A DNA stretch of 64,000 nt from Jejubacter sp036620675 (GCA_036620675.1 JAZHEE010000020.1), one strand, 5' to 3'; shown: positions 9,007 to 18,065, counted from the stretch's first letter. Notes: a model not told the origin generated them from the letters alone. Translations and numbers: made by a program.

Positions 9007-9105
9007 ATTTTTCACTCCCGATCGGGGCCACTATCGCAGATTCACCATTGAACCTGCTATTATTCTCACTCCATTCCGACCTGAAACGGCCTGAGATACA
9101 GAATC

Positions 9106-9603
9106 ATGAAGCAACAGACCCCCGCCCGCGCTAAAGGGCCAAATAAACGCCGTACGTCACGTGAAGAGCTGAACCAGCAGGCGCGCGATCGTAAGCGCCA
9201 GAAAAAGCATCGCGGCCTTTCTTCCGGCAGCCGGAATAGCGAATCCCAGCAGGCCAATTCCGGAAAAGGGGGAAAAAATCGTCCCGATCCACGCCTTGGC
9301 AGCAAAAAGCCGGTAGCGCTCGGCGTGCCGGCAAGCGCCGCGCCGAAGGCGGAAAAAGCCCCCTCTCTCCCGCGGCTTTCTCCTGCGGAGGAACTGGAAA
9401 AGCTGGAAAACGATCCTAAGCTGGATGCGCTGCTGGACAGGATTGAATCCGGGGAAGTTATCGATAAAAAAGAGCGGGACTGGGTTAACGCCCAGCTCGA
9501 CCGTATTGATGAGCTGATGCAGCAGCTCGGTCTCTCCTTCGACGACGACGATGAAGAAGAAGGCGAAGAGGATCTGATGCGCCTGCTAAAAGGCGGTGAC
9601 TGA
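9106..9603 (+). CDS. yihI: Der GTPase-activating protein YihI
   Basis: YihI stimulates GTP hydrolysis by Der and modulates 50S assembly. The 165-residue protein has the family layout: a lysine/arginine-rich disordered N-terminus, a central helical segment with LDALLDRIESGE and LDRIDELMQQLGLS, and an acidic tail DDDDEEEGEED. E. coli YihI is 169 residues and lies in the same place. Confidence 0.93.
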   Translation: MKQQTPARAKGPNKRRTSREELNQQARDRKRQKKHRGLSSGSRNSESQQANSGKGGKNRPDPRLGSKKPVALGVPASAAPKAEKAPSLPRLSPAEELEKLENDPKLDALLDRIESGEVIDKKERDWVNAQLDRIDELMQQLGLSFDDDDEEEGEEDLMRLLKGGD

Positions 9604-9614
9604 GCGGTAACGCC

Positions 9615-9800
9615 ATGGGGCCGCTGGTTCTGCTAATCGTTCTGCCTGTTACCTGTTATCTGGTGTGGTTATTCGTTAAACTACAGCGGTTGTCGCGCCG
9701 ACAACGGTGGCTACGTAACCGCATCACGGCCCGGGGATCGGGTGGTGCGCCTTATCCGGGGCGCGCTGGCAGGCGGTTGCGGCGCCGCAGGAAGGAGTGA
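9615..9800 (+). CDS. Hypothetical single-pass membrane protein, possible relic
   Basis: A 61-residue frame between yihI and hemN. Residues 2-22 are strongly hydrophobic and the rest is extremely basic, ending in RRLRRRRKE. The stop overlaps the hemN leader. No Shine-Dalgarno sequence is evident. In Vibrionaceae and relatives a longer membrane-anchored gene (DUF2489) occurs near yihI and hemN, so this may be a shortened remnant; that link is from memory of synteny, not from residues I can align. Confidence 0.35.
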   Translation: MGPLVLLIVLPVTCYLVWLFVKLQRLSRRQRWLRNRITARGSGGAPYPGRAGRRLRRRRKE

Positions 9801-9802
9801 GT

Positions 9803-11176
9803 ATGTCTGAGCAGTTAATCGACTGGGATCTGGCCCTAATCCAGAAATATAACTATTCCGGGCCACGTTATACCTCTTATCCCACCGCACTTGAGTTCTC
9901 GGAATCCTTTAGTAAGGACGATTTTACCCGTGCGGTTGAGCGTTATCCGGAGCGGGCGCTGTCGCTCTACGTGCATATCCCGTTCTGCCATAAGCTCTGT
10001 TACTTCTGCGGCTGTAATAAGGTGGTCACCCGACAGCGTCATAAGGCCGATCAATATCTGGACTTCCTGGAGCGCGAAATTCGCCACCAGGCGCCGCGCT
10101 TCGGGCAACGTCAGGTTAGCCAGATGCACTGGGGCGGCGGTACGCCGACGTATCTGAATAAAGCGCAAATCAGCCGCCTGATGAGGCTGCTGCGTGAAAA
10201 CTTCCGCTTTAACGACGATGCCGAGCTCTCTCTTGAGCTGGATCCGCGGGAAATCGAACTGGATATGCTGGATCACCTGCGTATGGAAGGCTTTACGCGT
10301 CTGAGCATGGGGGTTCAGGACTTTAATAAAGAGGTGCAGCGCCTGGTTAACCGCGAGCAGGATGAAGAATTTATCTTCGCGTTGATCGCCCGGGCCAGGG
10401 AGCTGGGGTTCACCTCCACCAATATCGACCTGATCTATGGTTTGCCAAAGCAGACGCCGGAAAGTTTCGCTTTCACCCTGAATAAGGTGGCGGAACTGAG
10501 CCCGGATCGACTTAGCGTTTTTAACTACGCCCATTTGCCGACCCTTTTTGCCGCCCAGCGTAAAATTAAAGACGCCGATTTGCCGTCTGCACAGCAAAAG
10601 CTCGATATTTTGCAGCAGACTATCGCTTCGCTCACCGACGCAGGCTATCAGTTTATTGGTATGGATCACTTTGCGCGCCCCGACGATGAACTGGCGGTTG
10701 CTCAACGTAACGGCGTACTACACCGCAACTTCCAGGGATACACCACCCAGGGCGATACCGATCTGCTGGGGCTGGGGGTTTCTGCCATCAGTATGCTGGG
10801 CGACTGCTATGCCCAGAACCAGAAAGAGCTGAAGAAGTATTATCAGCAGGTGGAAGAGCAGGGCGACGCGCTATGGCGCGGCCTGACGCTCACCCGGGAC
10901 GACTGCATTCGTCGCGACGTTATTAAAGCGCTTATCTGTAATTTCCGGCTGAATTTCGCCGAAATCGAACGCGCGTGGCAGCTCGATTTCCAGGATTACT
11001 TTGCCGAAGATTTAGCATTACTGGCGCCGCTGGCGCAGGATAGGCTGGTGGAGATCAATGATCGGGGCATTCAGGTGACGGCGAAAGGGCGGCTGCTGAT
11101 TCGTAATATCTGCATGTGCTTTGATATCTACTTACGTCATAAAGCTAAACTGCAGAAATTCTCGCGGGTGATTTAA
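9803..11176 (+). CDS. hemN: Oxygen-independent coproporphyrinogen III oxidase
   Basis: Radical-SAM enzyme that decarboxylates coproporphyrinogen III to protoporphyrinogen IX without oxygen. It has 457 residues, exactly the E. coli length. The [4Fe-4S] motif is in CHKLCYFCGC near residue 62, GGGTPTYL follows, and the C-terminal HemN domain is complete. The ATG at 9803 is chosen because AAGGAG lies five bases upstream and the N-terminus aligns; a GTG at 9797 is in the same frame. Confidence 0.96.
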   Translation: MSEQLIDWDLALIQKYNYSGPRYTSYPTALEFSESFSKDDFTRAVERYPERALSLYVHIPFCHKLCYFCGCNKVVTRQRHKADQYLDFLEREIRHQAPRFGQRQVSQMHWGGGTPTYLNKAQISRLMRLLRENFRFNDDAELSLELDPREIELDMLDHLRMEGFTRLSMGVQDFNKEVQRLVNREQDEEFIFALIARARELGFTSTNIDLIYGLPKQTPESFAFTLNKVAELSPDRLSVFNYAHLPTLFAAQRKIKDADLPSAQQKLDILQQTIASLTDAGYQFIGMDHFARPDDELAVAQRNGVLHRNFQGYTTQGDTDLLGLGVSAISMLGDCYAQNQKELKKYYQQVEEQGDALWRGLTLTRDDCIRRDVIKALICNFRLNFAEIERAWQLDFQDYFAEDLALLAPLAQDRLVEINDRGIQVTAKGRLLIRNICMCFDIYLRHKAKLQKFSRVI

Positions 11177-11182
11177 CATGAT

Positions 11183-11220
11183 AAAAAAGCGGGGCGCCTG
11201 ATTCAGCCGCCCCGCTTTTT
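11183..11220. terminator. Bidirectional terminator between hemN and yshB
   Basis: An AAAAAAGCGGGGCG/CGCCCCGCTTTTTT stem has a loop of about 10 bases. Its A and T flanks let it serve hemN on the plus strand and yshB on the minus strand. The yshB stop codon abuts it. Confidence 0.9.
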
Positions 11221-11342
11221 TAACTAAAGAAGTTGAACAGCGCCGCGCACAGTAGCGCCGCAATCGCCGCATGGGGTGACTGACTGGCTGCCGCGCCCAC
11301 GTCAACGCTGCTCGAAATCACGTTAATTAATGATTCCAGCAT
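11220..11342 (-). CDS. yshB: YshB small membrane protein
   Basis: A 40-residue frame reads MLESLINVISSSVDVGAAAS and ends in a hydrophobic segment AALLCAALFNFFS. It resembles the 36-residue E. coli/Salmonella YshB, encoded at the same place between hemN and glnG. A strong Shine-Dalgarno GGAGGT lies six bases before the ATG. YshB is a small inner-membrane protein linked to intracellular fitness in Salmonella; its mechanism is unknown. Confidence 0.85.
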   Translation of the reverse strand: MLESLINVISSSVDVGAAASQSPHAAIAALLCAALFNFFS

Positions 11343-11428
11343 GGTAGACCTCCGCATAATCGTGCCCGATCATACTCATCCTTGCCCCTGAGTCAAAGGC
11401 TAAAAAAACGCCAAAAAGTGGTCTTTTT

Positions 11429-12841
11429 CTACTCCATACCTAACTCTTTGAGCTTACGGGTCAGGGTGTTTCGCCCCCAGCCGAGCAGGCGTGCGGCTTC
11501 CTGTTTATGACCATGGGTATGGCGCAGGGCTGTGGTCAGCAGCGTACGCTCCATTTCCGGCTGCGCTTCAGATAATAAATTTTGATGACCGGAACGCAGT
11601 GCCCGATCCGCCCACTGGGCCAGCACCGTTGCCCAACTGTCGGGTTGAACCTGGGTTCCGCTGCTTTCTGGCACACTGGTTTCAAACAACTCTGGCGGCA
11701 AATCCTGAATCAGCACTTCCTGACCAGCGGCCATCACCGTCAGCCAGCGGCAGGTGTTTTCCAGCTGGCGCACGTTGCCGCCCCAGGCCAGGCGGGTGAG
11801 TGCCGCTTCGGTTTCCGGATGTAACTGCTTGGTTTCTACCCCCAGCTCCTGGGCGGCTTTCTGCAGAAAGTGGCGCGCCAGGCGTGGAATATCTTCGCGA
11901 CGTTCACGCAGGGGCGGCAGATGAACCCGGATAACATTCAGACGATGAAACAGATCTTCACGAAAGGTTCCTTCCTGCACCCGTTGTTCCAGATTCTGGT
12001 GAGTGGCGGCAATAATACGCACGTCCACTTTCACTGGCGCATAGCCGCCTACCCGATAAAACTGACCATCGGCCAGCACGCGCAGCAGGCGGGTCTGAAC
12101 ATCCAGCGGCATATCGCCGATTTCATCCAGGAACAGAGTGCCGCCGTCGGCTTGTTCAAAGCGCCCCTGGCGAATTTGGCTGGCGCCGGTAAAGGCGCCT
12201 TTTTCGTGACCAAACAGCTCGGATTCGATCAAATCGCGCGGGATCGCCGCCATATTCAGGGCTATAAACGGCGATTTAGCCCGCGGGCTGTGGCGATGCA
12301 GCGCATGGGCCACCAGCTCTTTACCTGTACCGGACTCGCCATTAATCAGTACGCTTATCGATGAGCGCGACAGTCGCCCGATAATTCGAAACACGTCCTG
12401 CATGGCTGGCGCTTCGCCGATAATATCGGCGGCCGGGCCGCTGGTTTGGGTCAGGCGCGGCTGCTGCTGTTCCTGATAGTGATTGATGGCGCGTTCCACC
12501 AGCGCCACCGCTTCGTCGATATCGAACGGTTTTGGCAGATAGTCGAAAGCGCCTTGCTGATAGGCGCTGACGGCAGCGTCCAGATCGGAATGGGCGGTCA
12601 TAATGATGACCGGAAGCATCGGATGACGCTGTTTAATCTGCTTAAGCAGCGTGAGCCCGTCCATACCCGGCATGCGGATATCGGAAAGCAGCACGTCCGG
12701 CGTTCGGGTGGCAAGAGCATCCAGTACCTGATTGCCACTCTCAAAGGCGGTACAGCTAATGCCAGCGCTGGTGAGCGCACGCTCCAGTACCCAGCGGATG
12801 GAGCTATCGTCATCGACGATCCAGGCTATCCCTCGTTGCAT
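11429..12841 (-). CDS. glnG: Nitrogen regulator NtrC (NRI)
   Basis: Sigma-54-dependent response regulator that activates glnA and other nitrogen genes. It has 470 residues: a receiver domain with phospho-acceptor Asp in LLSDIRMPG near residue 54, an AAA+ domain with GESGTGKE, GAFTGA and LFLDEIGDM, and a C-terminal Fis-type helix-turn-helix ending LTRKLKELGME. GAGG precedes the start. It is 20 bases downstream of glnL in the glnALG operon. Confidence 0.96.
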   Translation of the reverse strand: MQRGIAWIVDDDSSIRWVLERALTSAGISCTAFESGNQVLDALATRTPDVLLSDIRMPGMDGLTLLKQIKQRHPMLPVIIMTAHSDLDAAVSAYQQGAFDYLPKPFDIDEAVALVERAINHYQEQQQPRLTQTSGPAADIIGEAPAMQDVFRIIGRLSRSSISVLINGESGTGKELVAHALHRHSPRAKSPFIALNMAAIPRDLIESELFGHEKGAFTGASQIRQGRFEQADGGTLFLDEIGDMPLDVQTRLLRVLADGQFYRVGGYAPVKVDVRIIAATHQNLEQRVQEGTFREDLFHRLNVIRVHLPPLRERREDIPRLARHFLQKAAQELGVETKQLHPETEAALTRLAWGGNVRQLENTCRWLTVMAAGQEVLIQDLPPELFETSVPESSGTQVQPDSWATVLAQWADRALRSGHQNLLSEAQPEMERTLLTTALRHTHGHKQEAARLLGWGRNTLTRKLKELGME

Positions 12842-12861
12842 AGTGACCTCTATTCAGGCGC

Positions 12862-13911
12862 TTATTTACGGATGGGCAGGTAGACCGAAAATTCGGTATG
12901 GCCCGGCCAACTGTTAAATTCAATTTTCCCCGAGTGCTGATCGATAAGACTGCGGGCAATGGAAAGCCCCAGGCCGGTTCCGCCTTCGCGGCCGCTGACC
13001 ATCGGATAGAACAGCGTATCCTGCAGGCAGGAAGGAATACCGGGGCCGTTATCTTCAACGTCGATACGCGCCGCCAGGCGATAGCGCTCGCCGTGCAGCG
13101 TTAGCTGGAAGGCGGTGCGGGTACGCAGCGTGATTTCTCCGCCCTGTTCACCGAGCGCCTGGAGCGCGTTGCGCACAATATTCAGCAGCACCTGTTCAAG
13201 CTGATCGGGGTCGTGGGTCAGATCCGGCAGGCTGGGGTCGTAGTCGCGCACCAGGGTGACGTTTTCCGGCAGTTCCAGCTTCACCAGATTCACCACTCGT
13301 TCGGCCACCTTATGGATGCTGTCGGTAATATGCATACCCGGTTGTTGAGGCCCCAGCAGCCTGTCGACCAGATTACGCAGCCGGTCGGCCTGTTCGATAA
13401 TGACGGTGGTATATTCCGTAAGCGCAGGATCCGGCAGGGCGCGATTAAGCAACTGTGCCGCACCGCGTAGTCCGCCGAGCGGGTTTTTTATCTCGTGGGC
13501 CAGACCGCGCACCAGGTCACGGGCTGCCACCTGTTGGGCGTGCTGCAACTGTTCCTGGCTGAGTCGCCGCTGGTTATCCATAGGGGACATTTCCAGCAGA
13601 ATCAGGCCGTCCGGCATACGCTGCGCTGACAGTGAAAGAATATGAGCGCGACCGTCTATCACCAGCGTGACTTCATTATCGATAAAGCCCTGACCGGTGT
13701 TCAGGCTTTCGCGCATCAGTTCGATATTCAGCGAAAAATAGCGAAGAAGCTCCGGCAGCGGTGCGCCGAACAGTTTGCGCGAACTTTGCGCCAGCAACTG
13801 CTGAGCGGCGGGATTCGCATAATGCACGGCAAGCGAATCATCCACCAACAGGATGCTGTTCATCAGCGTATTCAGGATAAGCCCCGCATCGGGCAGTGTG
13901 CCATTTGCCAT
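12862..13911 (-). CDS. glnL: Nitrogen sensor kinase/phosphatase NtrB (NRII)
   Basis: Cytosolic histidine kinase that phosphorylates NtrC under nitrogen limitation and is switched to a phosphatase by PII. It has 349 residues, the E. coli length: a PAS domain at the N-terminus, the phospho-acceptor His in RGLAHEIKNPLGG near residue 139, and HATPase motifs VEDNGPGIP and GREGGTGLGL. The start at MANGTLPDAG follows AAGGGGGC and matches E. coli; the frame is open seven codons further upstream. Confidence 0.95.
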   Translation of the reverse strand: MANGTLPDAGLILNTLMNSILLVDDSLAVHYANPAAQQLLAQSSRKLFGAPLPELLRYFSLNIELMRESLNTGQGFIDNEVTLVIDGRAHILSLSAQRMPDGLILLEMSPMDNQRRLSQEQLQHAQQVAARDLVRGLAHEIKNPLGGLRGAAQLLNRALPDPALTEYTTVIIEQADRLRNLVDRLLGPQQPGMHITDSIHKVAERVVNLVKLELPENVTLVRDYDPSLPDLTHDPDQLEQVLLNIVRNALQALGEQGGEITLRTRTAFQLTLHGERYRLAARIDVEDNGPGIPSCLQDTLFYPMVSGREGGTGLGLSIARSLIDQHSGKIEFNSWPGHTEFSVYLPIRK

Positions 13912-13932
13912 TGTTAGCCCCCTTCCAGCCAT

Positions 13933-13949
13933 TGCACCATTTTAGTGCA
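13933..13949. promoter_or_regulatory. NtrC-binding site at the glnL promoter
   Basis: TGCACCATTTTAGTGCA matches the NtrC palindrome TGCACCA-N3-TGGTGCA in most positions and ends 22 bases before the glnL start. In E. coli NtrC represses glnLp from an equivalent site. Confidence 0.8.
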
Positions 13950-14074
13950 TACCGGTGTTCGCTTCATTAATAGCCTGGCCCCGGGGCGATATTATTTGCC
14001 GTTATAGCTCCGGGCGATCTCACTATCCTTATGAAAACAGGGTACTAATGAACCGTACACGTATTGATATGGGA

Positions 14075-14099
14075 GAAAAAAGCCCATCAGAGATGGGCT
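14075..14099 (-). terminator. Terminator in the glnA-glnL intergenic region
   Basis: Read on the minus strand, AGCCCATC/GATGGGCT with a three-base loop is followed by six T residues. It can attenuate read-through from glnA into glnLG. Confidence 0.85.
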
Positions 14100-14117
14100 A
14101 AACGTTTCCACGGCAAC

Positions 14118-14158
14118 AAAAAATCGGCTGCTGCGCCCGAAAGGTAGCGGGCGCAGCC
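14118..14158 (-). terminator. Stem-loop after glnA
   Basis: On the minus strand GGCTGCGCCCG pairs with CGGGCGCAGCAGCC, with a bulge, followed a few bases later by TTTTTT. It begins ten bases after the glnA stop. Confidence 0.6.
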
Positions 14159-14167
14159 AGTAACATC

Positions 14168-15577
14168 TTAAACGCTGTAGTACAGTTCGAATTCAACCGG
14201 GTGCGGCGTCATGCGAACGCGGTCGTTCTCTTCGCGACGCAGGGCGATGTAGGCATCGATCGCGTCGTTGGTGAAGACACCGCCCGCGGTCAGAAACTCA
14301 CGGTCAGCATCCAGGGCTTCCAGAGCCTCTTCCAGAGAGCCGGCAACCTGCGGGATCTCTTTAGCTTCTTCCGGCGGCAGGTCGTACAGGTTTTTATCCA
14401 TCGCTTCGCCCGGGTGGATCTTGTTCTTAATACCGTCAAGACCGGCCATCAGCAGGGCGGCGAAAGCCAGGTACGGGTTGGCCGCCGGATCCGGGAAGCG
14501 CACTTCGATACGGCGAGCCTTCGGAGAGGTTACCACCGGGATACGGATAGAGGCGGAACGGTTACGGGCAGAGTAAGCCAGCATAACCGGTGCTTCATAG
14601 CCAGGAACCAGACGTTTGTAGGAGTTGGTGCTCGGGTTGGTCAGGGCATTAATGGCTTTTGCATGCTTGATGACGCCGCCAATATAGTAGAGCGCCATTT
14701 CGGACAGACCTGCGTATTTGTCGCCGGCGAACAGGTTGTTACCGTCTTTCGACAGGGACATATGGCAGTGCATACCGGAACCGTTATCGCCAAACATCGG
14801 CTTGGGCATAAAGGTCGCGGTTTTGCCGAAGCGGTGAGCGACGTTGTGTACCACGTACTTATAGATCTGAATTTCGTCCGCTTTCTTGGTCATGGTGTTG
14901 AAGCGGGTCGCCACTTCGTTCTGACCGGCGGTGGCCACTTCGTGGTGATGCGCTTCAACTACCAGGCCCATCTCTTCCATGGTCATACACATCACGGAAC
15001 GGATGTCCTGGGCGGAGTCTACCGGCGGAACCGGGAAATAGCCGCCTTTCACGCCCGGACGGTGGCCTTTGTTGCCGCCTTCGTATTGAGTGGAAGAGTT
15101 CCAGGCGCCTTCGATATCGTCAATAGCGACGTGAGAGCCGGAAATGGAGCTACCGAAACGGATGTCGTCGAACAGGAAGAATTCCGGCTCCGGCCCGAAC
15201 AGCACGGTATCGGCAAGGCCGGTGGCGCGCAGATAGTCTTCAGCGCGCTTGGCGATAGAACGCGGATCGCGGTCATAGCCCTGAAGTGTGCCCGGCTCCA
15301 GAATATCGCAGCGGATAAGCAGCGTCGGCTCTTCATAGAATGGGTCGATCACGGCGGTTGACGGGTCCGGCATCAGTACCATGTCGGATTCGTTGATGCC
15401 TTTCCAGCCGCCGATGGAGGAACCGTCGAACATTTTGCCTTCTTCAAAGAAGTCCTGGTCCACCTGATGGGAAGGAATGGTGACGTGCTGCTCTTTCCCT
15501 TTAGTATCGGTAAAGCGCAAATCGACAAACTTTATTTCGTGCTCACTCAGCAGCGTCATAACGTGTTCAGCGGACAT
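14168..15577 (-). CDS. glnA: Glutamine synthetase type I
   Basis: ATP-dependent condensation of ammonia and glutamate; a dodecamer controlled by adenylylation. It has 469 residues, identical in length to E. coli. KMFDGSSIGGWK, the metal/ATP motif FGPEPEFFLFDD, NGSGMHCHMS and the adenylylation site KNLYDLPPEE (Tyr near 398) are all visible. The start at MSAEHVMTL has GGGAG upstream; the open frame extends 32 codons further but without homology. Confidence 0.97.
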   Translation of the reverse strand: MSAEHVMTLLSEHEIKFVDLRFTDTKGKEQHVTIPSHQVDQDFFEEGKMFDGSSIGGWKGINESDMVLMPDPSTAVIDPFYEEPTLLIRCDILEPGTLQGYDRDPRSIAKRAEDYLRATGLADTVLFGPEPEFFLFDDIRFGSSISGSHVAIDDIEGAWNSSTQYEGGNKGHRPGVKGGYFPVPPVDSAQDIRSVMCMTMEEMGLVVEAHHHEVATAGQNEVATRFNTMTKKADEIQIYKYVVHNVAHRFGKTATFMPKPMFGDNGSGMHCHMSLSKDGNNLFAGDKYAGLSEMALYYIGGVIKHAKAINALTNPSTNSYKRLVPGYEAPVMLAYSARNRSASIRIPVVTSPKARRIEVRFPDPAANPYLAFAALLMAGLDGIKNKIHPGEAMDKNLYDLPPEEAKEIPQVAGSLEEALEALDADREFLTAGGVFTNDAIDAYIALRREENDRVRMTPHPVEFELYYSV

Positions 15578-15657
15578 AGGTAACTCTCCCGGATTTGTCA
15601 TTGTCGTCGTGGTACAACTTTTGTTTAAAGTGGCTTTTCGCCTTGTTATGGATAAAA

Positions 15658-15673
15658 GCGAAAAGCGTGCCAA
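15658..15673 (-). promoter_or_regulatory. Sigma-54 promoter glnAp2
   Basis: On the minus strand TTGGCACGCTTTTCGC has the obligatory GG and GC spaced by ten bases, matching the -24/-12 consensus. It lies about 80 bases upstream of the glnA start, as in E. coli. Confidence 0.88.
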
Positions 15674-15744
15674 CTTTCACTTCGCCCCAAAAAGGCGCTA
15701 TGATGCGCACCGCAGTGAAAAGGGCTGCACCACACTGAACATTA

Positions 15745-15793
15745 TGCACTATAATGGTGCACTCAGAGGATGGCGGGGCACTAAAATGGTGCG
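15745..15793. promoter_or_regulatory. Two NtrC enhancer sites upstream of glnA
   Basis: TGCACTATAATGGTGCA at 15745-15761 is a near-perfect NtrC palindrome. GGCACTAAAATGGTGCG at 15777-15793 is a second, weaker match. Their centres are 32 bases apart, three helical turns, about 80-130 bases upstream of the sigma-54 element. This is the enhancer layout of enterobacterial glnA. Confidence 0.85.
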
Positions 15794-15922
15794 CTTCCTT
15801 CTTTTTCTCTCTCCGTGAAAACGATCACAGACACCAAAAGAAAAAGGTTTTCTGCGATCTGTTCAGTCCTCCGATTAATCCGTGTACAATAACGCGCTAT
15901 TTCTAATGCCTGAGGCAAAGTT

Positions 15923-17740
15923 GTGATCGAAAATCTGCGTAACATCGCCATTATTGCGCACGTTGACCACGGGAAAACCACCCTGGTCGACAAGCTGCTG
16001 CAACAATCTGGCACCTTCGGTGAGCGTAATGAGCTGACCGAGCGAGTCATGGACTCCAACGATCTGGAAAAAGAGCGTGGGATTACCATCCTCGCGAAAA
16101 ATACGGCTATTAACTGGCGTGACTACCGCATCAACATCGTTGATACCCCGGGGCACGCCGACTTCGGTGGTGAAGTAGAACGCGTCATGTCGATGGTTGA
16201 CTCTGTTCTGCTGCTTGTCGACGCAATGGATGGCCCGATGCCGCAGACCCGTTTTGTGACCGAGAAGGCCTTCGCCAACGGGCTGAAGCCGATCGTGGTC
16301 ATCAACAAAGTTGACCGTCCCGGCGCGCGCCCGGACTGGGTTGTTGATCAGGTATTCGACCTGTTCGTCAACCTGGGTGCCACCGACGAGCAGCTGGACT
16401 TCCCCATTGTTTACGCGTCCGCGCTGAACGGTATCGCCGGTCTGGATCATGAAGACATGGCCGACGATATGACCCCGCTGTTCGAAACCATCGTTAAGCA
16501 CGTGGAAGCGCCGAACGTTGATCTGAACGGCCCATTCCAGATGCAGATCTCCCAGCTGGACTACAACAGCTACGTGGGTGTTATCGGTATTGGTCGTATT
16601 AAGCGCGGCGTGGTTAAGCCGAACCAGCAGGTCACCATCATCGATACGGAAGGTAAACGCCGTAACGGTAAGGTGAGCCAGGTTCTGGGCCACATGGGCC
16701 TGCAGCGTATCGAATCTGCTTCTGCCGAAGCGGGCGATATCATCGCTATCACCGGCCTGGGCGAGCTGAACATCTCCGATACCCTGTGCGATCCGAATAA
16801 CGTTGAGGCGCTGCCGCCGCTCTCCGTCGATGAGCCGACCGTCTCTATGTACTTCTGCGTTAACACCTCGCCGTTCTGCGGCAAAGAGGGTAAATACGTG
16901 ACCTCGCGTCAGATTCTGGACCGTCTGAATAAAGAACTGGTTCACAACGTGGCGCTGCGCGTGGAAGAAACTGAAGACCCGGATGCCTTCCGCGTTTCCG
17001 GTCGTGGCGAACTGCACCTGTCTGTGCTTATCGAAAACATGCGTCGTGAAGGCTTCGAGCTGGCGGTATCCCGTCCGAAAGTTATCTTCCGCGAAATCGA
17101 TGGCCGTAAGCAGGAGCCGTTCGAGCAGGTGACGCTGGATATCGAAGAGCAGAACCAGGGTTCCGTTATGGAAGCGCTGGGCCTGCGTAAAGGTGAACTG
17201 CGCGACATGCTGCCGGATGGCAAAGGCCGCGTACGTCTGGACTACATCATCCCGAGCCGTGGCTTGATCGGTTTCCGTACCGACTTCATGACCATGACTT
17301 CCGGTACCGGTCTGCTGTACTCCACCTTCAGCCACTACGATGACGTGCGTCCGGGTGAAATTGGCCAGCGCCAGAACGGCGTGCTGATCTCTAACGGTCA
17401 GGGCAAAGCGGTTGCTTATGCACTCTACAGCCTGCAGGATCGCGGTAAGTTGTTCCTGGGCCACGGCGCCGAAGTGTATGAAGGCCAGATAATCGGTATT
17501 CACAGCCGTTCCAACGACCTGACTGTGAACTGCCTGACCGGTAAGAAGCTGACCAACATGCGTGCTTCCGGTACTGACGAAGCCACCACCCTGTCTCCGC
17601 CAATCAAAATGACCCTGGAGCAGGCGCTGGAGTTCATCGATGATGATGAACTGGTAGAAGTCACCCCAACCTCAGTGCGTCTGCGTAAGCGTTATCTGAC
17701 GGAAAACGAGCGTAAACGCGCTAACCGTTCTAAAGAGTAA
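15923..17740 (+). CDS. typA: Ribosome-associated GTPase TypA/BipA
   Basis: Translational GTPase of the EF-G group, 605 residues (E. coli 607), needed for ribosome assembly and growth at low temperature or under stress. G1 is AHVDHGKTT, G3 is DTPGHADFGGEVER and G4 is NKVDRPGAR; the C-terminal BipA-specific domain is complete. It starts with GTG, with GAGG eight bases upstream. It is divergent from glnA, as in E. coli. Confidence 0.96.
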   Translation: MIENLRNIAIIAHVDHGKTTLVDKLLQQSGTFGERNELTERVMDSNDLEKERGITILAKNTAINWRDYRINIVDTPGHADFGGEVERVMSMVDSVLLLVDAMDGPMPQTRFVTEKAFANGLKPIVVINKVDRPGARPDWVVDQVFDLFVNLGATDEQLDFPIVYASALNGIAGLDHEDMADDMTPLFETIVKHVEAPNVDLNGPFQMQISQLDYNSYVGVIGIGRIKRGVVKPNQQVTIIDTEGKRRNGKVSQVLGHMGLQRIESASAEAGDIIAITGLGELNISDTLCDPNNVEALPPLSVDEPTVSMYFCVNTSPFCGKEGKYVTSRQILDRLNKELVHNVALRVEETEDPDAFRVSGRGELHLSVLIENMRREGFELAVSRPKVIFREIDGRKQEPFEQVTLDIEEQNQGSVMEALGLRKGELRDMLPDGKGRVRLDYIIPSRGLIGFRTDFMTMTSGTGLLYSTFSHYDDVRPGEIGQRQNGVLISNGQGKAVAYALYSLQDRGKLFLGHGAEVYEGQIIGIHSRSNDLTVNCLTGKKLTNMRASGTDEATTLSPPIKMTLEQALEFIDDDELVEVTPTSVRLRKRYLTENERKRANRSKE

Positions 17741-17755
17741 TCTTTTCCGGTACTG

Positions 17756-17785
17756 AAAAAGCCTCCGCTTGCGGGGGCTTTTTTT
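17756..17785 (+). terminator. Terminator of typA
   Basis: An AAAGCCTCCGC/GCGGGGGCTTT stem followed by a T run starts 15 bases after the stop codon. Confidence 0.9.
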
Positions 17786-17804
17786 ATGGTTCATCGCCGG
17801 GAAA

Positions 17805-17845
17805 CTCCCTCTCCCGTTTCGGGAGGGGGCCGGGGTGAGGGTGAC
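17805..17845. repeat. REP-like palindromic repeat, copy 2
   Basis: CTCCCTCTCCCGTTTCGGGAGG followed by the GGCCGGGGTGAGGG tail is the same unit as at 136-170. It lies downstream of the typA terminator. Confidence 0.7.
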
Positions 17846-17920
17846 AGGCAGCTCCGGCGCCCGGTTTCAGAATAAAACCGGCAGAATATGACGATGCAGA
17901 GGGCAGTTCCGTTCATTGGC

Positions 17921-17947
17921 GGGAAACTCCCTCTCCCTTCAGGGAGT
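17921..17947. repeat. Partial REP-like repeat, copy 3
   Basis: GGGAAACTCCCTCTCCC is shared with copy 2, followed by TTCAGGGAG. The GGGGTGAGGG tail is missing, so this copy is incomplete. Confidence 0.55.
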
Positions 17948-17975
17948 GTACGTTCCGGAACCGACATGAGAAAAA

Positions 17976-17989
17976 TCACCTTAAGGTGA
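17976..17989. repeat. 14-base perfect palindrome downstream of yidL
   Basis: TCACCTTAAGGTGA is a perfect palindrome between the REP-like copies and the yidL stop. It is flanked by the near-inverted elements GTTCCGGAACC and GAACGGAACC. Its role is unknown. Confidence 0.5.
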
Positions 17990-18065
17990 ACGGAACCTTC
18001 TCCTGCGCTACATACTCACCCGGAAGCGGTACTTCAGCTTCACGACAATCCGCGATGAACCTTTT

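Noticed and set aside
14201..15361. 386-codon frame opposite glnA
   Set aside because: Antisense shadow of glutamine synthetase, with no homology or ribosome-binding site; it arises from the codon bias of glnA.
15875..17503. 542-codon frame opposite typA
   Set aside because: Antisense shadow; histidine- and glutamine-rich composition mirrors typA codons and no known protein matches.
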